Source: Orobanche coerulescens (taxonomy: Eukaryota > Streptophyta > Magnoliopsida > Lamiales > Orobanchaceae). From it: a stretch of 64,000 nucleotides of DNA. The notes beneath the pieces were generated by a model. The model saw only the letters and a program-made list of their open reading frames with translations. It did not search any database and was not told the origin of the DNA. The position numbers and the translations under genes were made by a program. Of this stretch, positions 24,971-34,783 are shown in pieces (position 1 is the stretch's first letter; each line of letters begins with the position of its first letter). The stretch lies in NCBI GenBank assembly GCA_033398695.1, contig CM065809.1:172536501-172600500 (forward strand), written 5' to 3'.

Positions 24971-25800
24971 ATGGCATCAAACAACACATCCACCATTTCA
25001 TCGCGATCCGTCCTTGAGAAGGACAAGCCGAAAGAAAATGGCGAGAACTATCCTGGATTGGATCCTGAGCACGAGAATAGTTCTCAAGCAAGAAAGAAAG
25101 TCAGTATGTTCTTGAGGAAGAAATTCCCGATGAGCGGTGACAATGCAAATAAAGCAACAAAAGACAAATGGAAGAAACATTGTGATGATTCCATTGATGT
25201 CGGTTGTCTTATGTTAGCCACCATTTGTCCGTAACTTGGAAGAATCTGGAGGAAATGGAAGCTTATGAGCTAAATGCTCACCTCAAGGAAACTTTCTCGA
25301 AGCATGCTAGGCAAGAGAGATATGAGACCTTTCAAGCCTTGTATGCTTGCAAGATGGTTGAGGGACATCTGTCGGCGCTCACGTGCTCAAGATGAAAGGA
25401 TATATTGATCATCTTGAAAGGCTTGGTTTTCCACTTTCTAAGGAGCACTCCACGGATGTGATCCTAAACTCATTGCCCGAAAGTTTCGGTCAGTTCATTA
25501 TGAACTCTAATATGAATGAGATGGAGAAGTCCATTCTTTGCCGCATGGGATGCTTAAAGCAGTGACGAGAATATTAAGAAGAAACCAAACCATGTGTTGA
25601 TGGTCGAAAGGGAAATCCTTTAAGAACACAGACAAGGGCAAGGGTAAGGCAAAAGTTGCCAAATCTAAAGACCCTACTAGGCCGGGTTTCAAGGCTAAAG
25701 CTCCCAAAGATGGAAATTGCCATCATTGCAATAAACCAGGACATTGGAAAAGAAATTGCAAGATTTACTTGGAAGAGCTAAAGCGTACCAAGGGCGGTGA
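24971..25800 (+). pseudogene. Copia gag (frameshifted)
   Basis: Starts at the ATG at 24971 (MASNNTSTISSRSVLEKDK). The typical Copia gag body appears in several frames: WKKHCDDSIDVGCLMLATI, MEAYELNAHLKETFSKHARQ, ACKMVEGHLSAL, MKGYIDHLERLGFPLSKEHS, LNSLPESFGQFIMN. The zinc knuckle CHHCNKPGHWKRNC (CCHC) is at 25718-25759. It would form the virus-like particle. At least four frame changes break it. Confidence 0.87.
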
Positions 25801-28800
25801 GGCGCCACAGTATATTTGTTATAGAAGTTAACTTATCTACCTCTAACTCCCGGGTATTAGATCTGGATGTGGATCTCACATTTGTACAAATGTGCGGGGT
25901 TGAGAAGCGAGAGAATCAAGAAAGGGAAGTAGATCTAAGAGTCGGCAATGGAGCAAGAGTTGCCTTTGCACTAGCCGTAGGAACTTATGATCTAGTTTTG
26001 CCCAATGGGCTTTTGTTAGTTTTGAACAATTGTTATTATGTTCTGCTATGAATAGGAATATTATTTCGATTTCTACATTAGATTGTGAAGGTTACGCTTT
26101 CTTATTAAGAATAAGATCATTCGTATTTTCTTTGATGACTTGCTTTGTAGTGCTGCAAAGTTATATCTTCGCCTTTACAATATTGATCTAGATGAGTCCG
26201 ACACTTTGGAAGTCTATAACATTGCATCCAAGAAACCTAAGCTCAATGATTCTAATCCGACTTACTTATGGCATTGTCGACTTGGTCACATAAACGAAAC
26301 GCATTTCTAAACTCCATAATGATGGACTTTTAGACTCTTTTGACTATGAATCATATGGGACATGCGAATCTTGTTTATTGGGCAAGATGACGAAGAATCC
26401 TTTCACCGGTCATGGAGAAAGGGCTAGTGATCTATTAGGCCTAATACATACTGATGTGTGCGGACCTCTTAGCACTCATGCCAGAGGCGGATACCAATAC
26501 TTCATTACATTCACCGATGATTTTAGCCGATATGGATATGTTTATCTTATGAAGTATAAACATGAATCTTTTGAAATGTTCAAAATATTCCGAATGAAGT
26601 CTGAGAATCAACTTGGCTAGACAATTTAAGCCCTTCGATCTGATCGAGGTGGGGAATACTTGAGCCAAGAATTCGATGATCATCTTAGGAGTTGTGGAAT
26701 TGTTTCGCAACTTACTCCTCCCGGCACACCTCAGCATAACGGAGTGTCCGAGAGGAGGAATCGAACTTTATTAGATATGGTTCGATCCATGATGAGTCGA
26801 ACAGAGCTTCCATTATCATTTTGGGGCCACGCCTTAGAAACAAGACATTCACCCTTAACCGTGTTCCATCTAAAGCGGTTGAAAAGACACCATTTGAGAA
26901 ATGGGTGGTAAAAGACCAAACTTGTCTTTTCTAAAGATCTGGGGTTGCGAAGCGTTCGTAAGGCGCCAAGTGTTTGACAAACCGGCAAACAGATCTGAAA
27001 GATGTTTATTTGTGGGATATCCTAAGGAAACTAAAGGATATTACTTTTACAAGCCCGCAGAGAACAAAGTGTTTGTTGCTCGAAATGTCAGTATTCTTAG
27101 AAAGGGAATTTATTTCCAAAGAGACAGTGGGAGAAGAGTAATTCTCGAGGAAAATCGAGAACCACAAGAAGACATCGCTTCACCGATGGAAACCGAACAA
27201 GCTCAACAAATGGTTGAAGAGCCCATTCAAAGTACACAAGTCCCACGCAGATCGATAGGATGCGACATGAACTGAGAGATATGGTTATCTCGTAACGGAG
27301 GATGATGATGCATCGCTCATAGATGATGAGCCTAGTACCTATACTGAAGCCGCCTGTGACCGTAGTCCGAGGAATGGCTAGAAGCCATGAAGTCCGAGAT
27401 GCAATCCATGTATGACAATCAAGTTTGGAACTTGATAGATCCACCGAGGGTGTTAAAACCATTGGGTGCAAATGGGTCTATAAAAAGAAGAAAGACATGG
27501 ATGATAATCGCAAGCCTATAAAGCTAGACTAGTGGCAAAAGGTTATGCAGCATTCATGGTGTTGACTATGATGAGACCTTTTCGCATTAGTCATGCTTAA
27601 ATCAATTAGAATTTTATTTGCCATTGCCGCATACTATGATTATGAAATATGGCAAATGGATGTCAAAACAGCATTCCTTAATGGAAACTTACTCGAGGAT
27701 GTGTATATGACGCAACTGAAGGTTTTGTTCATCCGTAAAATTCTAAAAAGGTTTGCAAGCTTCAAAGATCCATTTATGGGTTGAAGCAGCTTCTCGGAGC
27801 TGGAATCTTCGTTTTGATGAAACTGTCAAAGAGTTTGGGTTCATTCAAAATGAAGATGAACCTTGTGTGTACAAGAAGGTTAGTGGGAGAATAGTTGTTT
27901 TCTTAGTCTTATATGTAGATGACATATTACTCATTGGAAATGACATTCCCACCTTGCAGTACCAAGACTTGGTTGGGAAGTTGTTTCTCAATGAAAGACT
28001 TAGGAGAAGGCTTATATTCTTGGGATAAAGATCTATAGAGATAGATCAAAGAGATTGATTGGTCGAGTCAAAGTACATACATTAATAAAATATTGAAGAG
28101 GTTCAATATGCAAGACTCCAAGAGAGGACTCTTGCCAATGTCACATGGCATTCATCGAGTGAGACTCGAGTCCTAAGACTCGATGAGCGAGCCCGTATGA
28201 GCAAGATACCATACGCTTCGGCTATTGGATCGATCATGTATGCCATGATTTGTACTCGACCGGATGTATCGTTTGCTCTTAGTATGACAAGTCGATACCA
28301 ATCGAATCCAGTGAAAGTCATCGATAAAAAGGAAAACCATCCTAAAGTACTTGAGAAGAACTAAGGATGATTTCCTAGTTTATGGAGGGTGGGAAACGAG
28401 TGGTAAGAGGTTACGCCGATGCAAGTTTCGAAACCAGAGACGATTTCAAATCAAAGCTGGTTATGTGTTTGTATTGAATGGAGGTCTTTGTGAGTTGGAA
28501 GAGTTCCAAGCAAAGCACGGTTCTTTGATTCATTCTGTGGCGAGTACTGGCGGCATCGGATGCGGCTAAGGAAGCCGTATGGATCAAGAAGTTCGTTGCA
28601 CGAACTAGGAGTGGTGCCAACCATCCAGTGGTCCCATAAGCCTTTATTGTGACAATAATGGTGCTATTGCACAAGCTAAAGAGCCTAGGTCCCATCATAA
28701 TTCCAAACATATACTCGAAAATATCACCTAGTCGGAGAGATCGTCGGACGAGGAGATATTACAATATGCAAAGTAATGTGAGAAGAGAATGTTGCATCCA

Positions 28801-28885
28801 CTTACGAAGCCTCTCTCACAAGGAAAGCATGTTGAGCATGCTAGAGCGATAGGACTAAAAGTCATGTATGAATGGTCCTAGTGCA
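25800..28885 (+). pseudogene. Copia pol: protease, integrase, RT, RNase H (frameshifted)
   Basis: The protease region at about 25800-26050 lacks a clear DTG triad. The integrase zinc-binding head (LWHCRLGHI) is at about 26265-26300, and its core at 26430-26900 has HTDVCGP, FITFTDDFSRYGYV, SDRGGEYL and TPPGTPQHNGVSERRNRT. RT at 27440-28030 has EIWQMDVKTAFLNGNL and the catalytic LYVDDILLIGND. RNase H pieces lie at about 28350-28880, including DASF-like and YCDNNGAIA-like codons. The order gag-PR-IN-RT-RH is Copia. Numerous small indels make it inactive. Confidence 0.9.
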
Positions 28886-28895
28886 AGTGGGAGAT
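28885..28895 (+). promoter_or_regulatory. Copia polypurine tract
   Basis: AAGTGGGAGAT directly abuts the 3' LTR, the standard plus-strand primer for Copia elements. Confidence 0.8.
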
Positions 28896-30376
28896 TGTTG
28901 GGAATAGTGCCCTAGGACATTCGATGTGCCTAGATTTGTAATTGTCACATTTAAATAAAGTTATTTGATATCATTTATTTCTCGTTGATTATTATAATGT
29001 GTGCATGTTTTAATATTATAATAATCGAATAATAGTTATTCACGAATAATAAGATTATTCAAATATCCCTGGTAAAATCGCGTTGAGTAGAGACTCAAGT
29101 GATTAATATACTAGTATAAGTTTGATTGATAATCATCGGATGATTATGCGTATGGTATGGATCAATCTTATGGGTATTGGTTGGAGAACTAATCTTGGAC
29201 CGACCCGCATTGAGATCACCGCATGGAAATGTCATAAGTGAATCTCAATACGGTATGTCAATAAATCCTTGAACCGAGATTATCATAGAGTCCAACATGA
29301 TAATCACTATGCCTTGACGTAATCCAACGTCATCCAAACATGGTGATCATAAAGGTTAGCGATCGGGATTAGTGGGAGTCATGTAGAGGGCAATGAATAA
29401 TCAAGATGGGGATTTGTCCCTCTCTTAAGTGAGAGAGATATCTGCTGGGCCCCTCGATAAGTAGGATCAAGGAAATGCATGGCCATGCTCAAATGAAGAG
29501 TCATTTGATTCAATCACTACTTAAGATCGAGAAAGCATTTGAACATAAATAAGTATGACAGACTCCATGACTTAGTTCAAATATGATATCGCGTGACAAA
29601 GGGATTTGACACGTTAAAAGGTTTAATGGACTATTAACTTATATTATTTGGGTAATCATAATGTCTTGCTAGAGGCCGCTTATGATTTATTATTTAATAA
29701 GGTATTAAATAATTGCCAACATAATATAAGCCTTTTGGGTCACACATACGACAATTATAGACAAGTAGGAATAAATATCAATCGGGAATAATAAATATAA
29801 TATTGGATATTATATTTATAAGGAGATTAAATAATAAGTAATATATATAATATTGGATATTATATATATTGTATTATTTAATAAGTTGAGGGGCAACTAA
29901 GCAAATACTAGATTATTGAATCTAGGGTTTACTTAGTATATATATAAGGTCTTGGACAAGGAGTTGCAATGAGAAAATAAGACCTAAAATCGGCCCTTCA
30001 AGAAGAAGAAAAATCGGCCATCTACATTATACTGTAGGAGAACGGAGTCGGTCGTTCCTCTTCCCTTAGTTGATCTTGATCAATAGTACAATCCTTCTAG
30101 TAAGGAATTTGTGTTGTACTATTTATCAATATTATTCGTAAGGATCTAGCAATCCGGCTTGTGGAATTGTTCGTGTGTGGATCACCAAAAGAGGAAGGAG
30201 ATATTCATCTACTTCTAGTCCGGATCTAGAATTGTTCAATCGGATTAAGGTAATTCGATTAACTCTTTTTAAACAATTAAATTACTGCATGAGATCCTAA
30301 ATTGGGTTTTCACATTTATTGTTCCGCTGCGTTTTTACTCCGATTATTTTGTATTCGATACATAGAAAACCCAACA
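28896..30376 (+). repeat. Copia 3' LTR
   Basis: 1481 bp, nearly identical to the 5' LTR. Differences seen by eye are a few substitutions plus one- to three-base indels, for example near 29276, 29304 and 29333, and ATTCGTAAGGATC versus ATTAAATGAGATC near 30133. Confidence 0.93.
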
Positions 30377-30786
30377 ATTTATTACCTTTTGGAAGCATCT
30401 CATGTATTAACTCGAGCAATTCGGTGAAACTTTTATCACTCCACCCATTTTTTGCTTTCACATTAACCAACTTCAACACAGCAGGCAAGCGTGTAAAATT
30501 TTCACACCCCGGATATAAAGGAGTCTCTGAATCACTTTTCAACGCATCATAAACAGGCGCTTGTCGGAATGATTCTTATCCAACATCACGAATCATGTCT
30601 TCAAATTGATCACCATCTATATCTACGTGTGTCTCTTCAGTTGGAATGTCTACTAGTTCGCCATGCCATATCCAAATCTTATAGTTCGTATTTATTCCCT
30701 CACAAATAAGATGTTCACGAATTATGTCAGCTTCATGTCGTCTCCCATTCATACACTTGACACAAGGGCAAAAATATCTTTCATCG

Positions 30787-31896
30787 TGTTGTGTCAAGAT
30801 TTATTCATCCCGACAGGCGATCGACTATAAAGCCGAGCGACCAAGTCAACACCAGTCAAACTATGGCTAGCTCGCCTAATCGAAGATATCAGACCACCAT
30901 CAGATACCTAGCGATCGACTCCCAAGGCGATCGCCCAATGGCATCTGGCGATCGACTCTAGTGCACGGCTAAGGACGGTCGACCTACACCCCGAGCAGAG
31001 ATGATCGCCCGTCAAAATCATCGAAGACTGGATCTCAGAACAGCATCCACGTGCAGATCCAGATAAGGCACCGCAGCACATGGGTCGTTGACCACAGCCT
31101 GTCAGCATCTTTCCACCAACCGACAGGCCCGCCGAAAGGTGTCAGTGGGACCGCCCGTGACAGCGACTCAGACGCGTGCAGGCTTCTCATTGGACCGCGC
31201 GAGTGACTGCCAACAACTCCTGCAGACTTTAAGGAGACAAGCCCATGTGACATAAAGACGATCGCCCGATTATTATAATACAACAAAGGCGATCGCCCGG
31301 CAGATCCAAGTCCTATAAATAGAGAACCTACTCCTACTGGAAAAAGGTTCCGAATTCATTCACCTACATTCCGAATTCATTAACGGGAATACAGGAGAAC
31401 ATACATACCATCAAGCTCCCAGCTTTCTCGCCGGAATCCATCTTAGGATTTCTCTCTCCGAATCTCTCTTCCAGAAGACGATCGACAGAGGCGAGAAGTC
31501 TCCACAAGACAAATTCCAAGAGATTCATAAGCCTGGGAGCTCAAGCATACAGCTAATACTCGCCGTGAGAGACTGTCGTTCTCTCACCGCCGCGACTGTT
31601 CATATCCTTTGTTACAAGAACTCACAGAGCATCACATCTGGTTCTTCCGGCAATCTACACGCTCACTAGCTAAGATAACAAGAATCTTTACACTCATTGT
31701 AATTGTATTCTTACATTAGTACTTGTATCCCCGAATATTGGTATTAATAATATCTCGCGAGAGCATTCAAGCCCGGGACTAACAACCCCGGCAAATCTTG
31801 TGTTATTTATCTTTCTCACGGAAGTGTTCTCGCATTTGTTTGCTATCCGTCCATTCCAGCAATATCTATCTCCGGATAATATTTTGGGTAGCAACA
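30787..31896 (+). repeat. Gypsy 5' LTR
   Basis: 1110 bp with TATAAATA at 31314-31321 as a likely TATA box. It contains CGATCG at least seven times, mostly as GCGATCGMC. The right LTR is collinear without indels and differs at roughly 18 positions by eye (about 1.6%), mostly transitions. Confidence 0.93.
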
Positions 31897-31897
31897 A

Positions 31898-31917
31898 TTG
31901 GCGCTAGAGGAAGGGGC
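31898..31917 (+). promoter_or_regulatory. Gypsy primer-binding site
   Basis: TTGGCGCTAGAGGAAGGGGC starts one base after the 5' LTR. Its TTGGCGC start and position fit a plant Gypsy primer site. I do not assign the tRNA. Confidence 0.65.
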
Positions 31918-32025
31918 ATCTAACCCTCAAATTTTTTACTCCTACCATCCCGAAGAACACTCACTGTTCTCGGGGCATATACTTGAAGTGACACTCACTG
32001 CGCTTCAAAGAAAACCTTCAGAATC

Positions 32026-33564
32026 ATGACATCCGCCGGTACATCGAAGAGAGCCGCTCTCCGAACTGCCGGACACCATATCCCGGCTCAATCCGAACCC
32101 CAGCCGACGACCGGGGGAAGCCGCGGCAACGCAAGACTCTCGATCCCGCACCCGAGAGATGGCCCCAACCTCTCACTCGATCAGTTCCAAACCGAGGAAC
32201 AGATCGAGGAGGCTATGGCCATCCTAGAGGAGCGACGGAGAGCATGCGGGTCGCCCGCGATAACTCCCTCGATCGTCCGCTGCGTGGGAAAACGGAAATT
32301 CAACGGGCTGCTGAGCGAGCGATCGTCAGAAAGCCCCAATTCGCGAGAAAAGGCTCTCGCACGACCGGACGGATCCGTATTCGATCGCTTGGGGCGCGAC
32401 CCATCCTGGCGACCGGGGCATTCTGTTTCCAATCACGAAAAGATGGAACCCGAATCCGTCACCAGGAGTTCGGCCTACCCACCTCACAGCCGAACGCAGG
32501 TCGGCCATCTGACTCCCGTCCCGATCGCCAGGGGATCAGTACTCAATCTCCTCGGCACCCGCTCCGAGCGCCGAGCCGCGAGCAGCCAGGCCACGGCGAT
32601 GGCCGCTATACAACGCCAGCTCGACGAGATGAAAGCACTGTTGGACACTGGGGCAAGCGCCAGCAGAAAGATCACAGGGCCGACCGAGCCACTCGCGGTC
32701 CACATCGAGCTTGCCCCCGTGCAACCAACGATCGCTCCTCCCAAAACACCTCTGTATGAATGGAGATCGGATCCCGAAACCCACCTGAGTAAATTCCGAG
32801 TCTACATGACTGGATGTGGCGCATCTGACGCAACCAGGTGCCGGATCTTCCCGTTAACATTGGGCGAGCTGGCCCATAGGTGGTACGCCTCGCTACCACC
32901 ACGATCAATCACCTCCTTTAAGAAACTGGCGAATGACTTCACGTCATACTTCGCCACCAAGGTCGCCAGACCAGAAGGCCCCCACCGCGTGATGAAAATC
33001 AGGCAGGGGAAAGACGAAACCGATGAAGATTACATCGACCGAGTAGACGAAATCATCCTCACCGGCGAACCCGTCAGAGACGAGCTCGCTCTCTTTTCGG
33101 TCATGGGGGGATTCTACGGTCATTCTCCCATGTTTAGACATCTCACCAAGGATATTCCCCCAACCTACGCGATCTTCCGCGCTAAGGCTGCCAACTTTCT
33201 GGCCAGGCAAAGGCTACTCACCCTCCGCCTAGGCGAGGAAACGCCACCTCCTATCCAGAAGATAGCGATCGCCAAAGTAAAGAAGGCGATCGCCAAGCCA
33301 CCCGGAGATCTCAAGGCCTTCGAGGACATGGAAGCCCATCTCCTGCATACGTTCAACCGAACTCCGGCACATATTTTCTATGCCATCAAGGGGCACGAAA
33401 AGCTCAAAAAGCCAAAGGCGATAAGGGACCACGGTCACCTGGACAACAATCAATATTGTGCCTACCATAAGAGTCCCGGCCACAGCACCAACCATTGCCG
33501 CGACCTCCTCAAACAGCTCTGGAGATTGTTCGAGGAGGGCAAGTTGAACAGCTTGTTGGTTTAG
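32026..33564 (+). CDS. Gypsy gag polyprotein (intact)
   Basis: 512 codons with no interruption, starting 109 bp after the primer site. Residues about 1-210 are a low-complexity Arg/Ser/Pro-rich region. Residues about 235-400 are the Retrotrans_gag capsid domain (PLYEWRSDPETHLSKF, HRWYASLPPRSITSFKKLAN, SYFATKVARPEG). Near residue 485 is a small metal-binding knuckle, CAYHKSPGHSTNHC, with spacing Cys-x2-His-x4-His-x4-Cys instead of the usual CCHC. The protein ends shortly after, so there is no gag-pol fusion. It would build the particle in which the element RNA is packaged. Its intactness next to a missing pol suggests selection or recent origin. Confidence 0.9.
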   Translation: MTSAGTSKRAALRTAGHHIPAQSEPQPTTGGSRGNARLSIPHPRDGPNLSLDQFQTEEQIEEAMAILEERRRACGSPAITPSIVRCVGKRKFNGLLSERSSESPNSREKALARPDGSVFDRLGRDPSWRPGHSVSNHEKMEPESVTRSSAYPPHSRTQVGHLTPVPIARGSVLNLLGTRSERRAASSQATAMAAIQRQLDEMKALLDTGASASRKITGPTEPLAVHIELAPVQPTIAPPKTPLYEWRSDPETHLSKFRVYMTGCGASDATRCRIFPLTLGELAHRWYASLPPRSITSFKKLANDFTSYFATKVARPEGPHRVMKIRQGKDETDEDYIDRVDEIILTGEPVRDELALFSVMGGFYGHSPMFRHLTKDIPPTYAIFRAKAANFLARQRLLTLRLGEETPPPIQKIAIAKVKKAIAKPPGDLKAFEDMEAHLLHTFNRTPAHIFYAIKGHEKLKKPKAIRDHGHLDNNQYCAYHKSPGHSTNHCRDLLKQLWRLFEEGKLNSLLV

Positions 33565-33754
33565 CCGAAGCCCCTACCAATTTCTATACACGATCGTCCG
33601 AGTCGAACACAAAACAGGTTGGAAAGCTCATACGAGCCGACCCCTGGATCAACCTCGGCGACCGTCTCTACATGCTCCAATCAAGAAAAGGGGACCTCGG
33701 AAGTTTCCCCGATCTCCCTCCTTATTTAAGAAACTGGAGGACTCGCTCGCCATC

Positions 33755-34230
33755 TACAGTTCACCATCTAACATGATGGACTAAGGCACGAGATCGCCTC
33801 CCCCGCACAACGTACACCGTCGAAGGTCGGCATCTACATGACGATCCAAGGTGGAAGAGTGCAGCCATGGTCCTGTTGGTCGATGGAACCAACTGCTTAG
33901 GTCATGCAAGGTCCTTTTGGGCCAAGATCGCCCGCCCTTCGTTTAAATACGAGCCCGGCGTAGTCTGAGGGCCCTCCAAAATTAATCAGTGGACACGATC
34001 GCTTGCCCTCAAAGGTTCATCATCTAACATGGTGAACCCGGACAATGCGACGTGCCACAACCCCCATCTCAACGTACACCGTCGAGGTTCGCCATCTTCA
34101 TGGTGGGCCGAGGTGGAAGCAGAGCTAAACAAGCCGCGGGCGTGGAGTTGAATCATCCGACGCTGCCCCGCGCAAGGACTCCTCTAGACCGAGACCGCAC
34201 GCCCTTCGTTTAAATACGAGGCGGCGCGCG
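33755..34230 (+). repeat. Two diverged about 255-bp repeats downstream of gag
   Basis: GTTCACCATCTAACATGATGG near 33761 and GTTCATCATCTAACATGGTG near 34014 start two units that share AACGTACACCGTCGA, GGTGGAAG and CGTTTAAATACGAG in the same order. The units occupy the place where pol would be expected. Non-coding. Confidence 0.7.
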
Positions 34231-34783
34231 GCTACAGAGGACCCTCATAATAAAGTGAGTCACGAGACACTCAATGTCTTCGCGCATCAAGACATGATCA
34301 GGGAGTCGGTCCATCGAACTCCGCGATCACGCATGGTTCCTCAAGACGGACGACCGTCCTCTAGGATTCGACAGAGTTGAAGACCGCTCACTCAACGAAT
34401 TATTTTCATCCCCTTACTTTCACTAAGTGAATAAAAACAAGGGGGAAGAGTGCGGACTACCTATACGACGATCGCCCCTATTCAACCACATACGGAGATC
34501 GTCATTTTTCATACGTTGTGCAGTGATCGAATTTGTTGTAAAAGTTATCTTTATGAGTTTATCAATTCATTTGGAACTACCCTCGCAACGATCTCTCCTC
34601 ACACATTTGTACAAAGTCAAACAAAGACTCAAAAATAACAATCATTCAAGTGATAAGTCAGAAAATCAAACATTCATTTTATTGCTTGAAGGATCAAAAT
34701 ACACGGTCGCCAGAAGGCCTAAATGCTACAAAGAAGAAAGCTACAAGTTACAAGCTAATCGAAAGCAATAAAAAGAAAGTGCC

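Larger units (their letters stand above)
21782..30376 (+). mobile_element. Copia LTR retrotransposon in the TNP2 pseudogene
   Basis: 8595 bp, flanked by the 5-bp TSD ATTTA (21777-21781 and 30377-30381). The two LTRs of about 1.48 kb start TGTTGGG and end CCCAACA. The domain order gag - protease - integrase - RT - RNase H defines Ty1/Copia. A Met-tRNA primer site follows the left LTR and a purine tract precedes the right one. The LTRs differ at roughly a dozen sites by eye (about 1%), which means a recent insertion, yet the coding region has many small frameshifts. Confidence 0.95.

Noticed and set aside
30908..31286. Small minus-strand frames in the Gypsy LTRs
   Set aside because: The same frames recur in both LTRs and have no known domain; LTR sequence is explained by the element itself.
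32181..33495. Open frames of 60-171 codons in other frames of the Gypsy gag
   Set aside because: They are shadows of the 512-codon gag in a GC-rich region with few stop codons.
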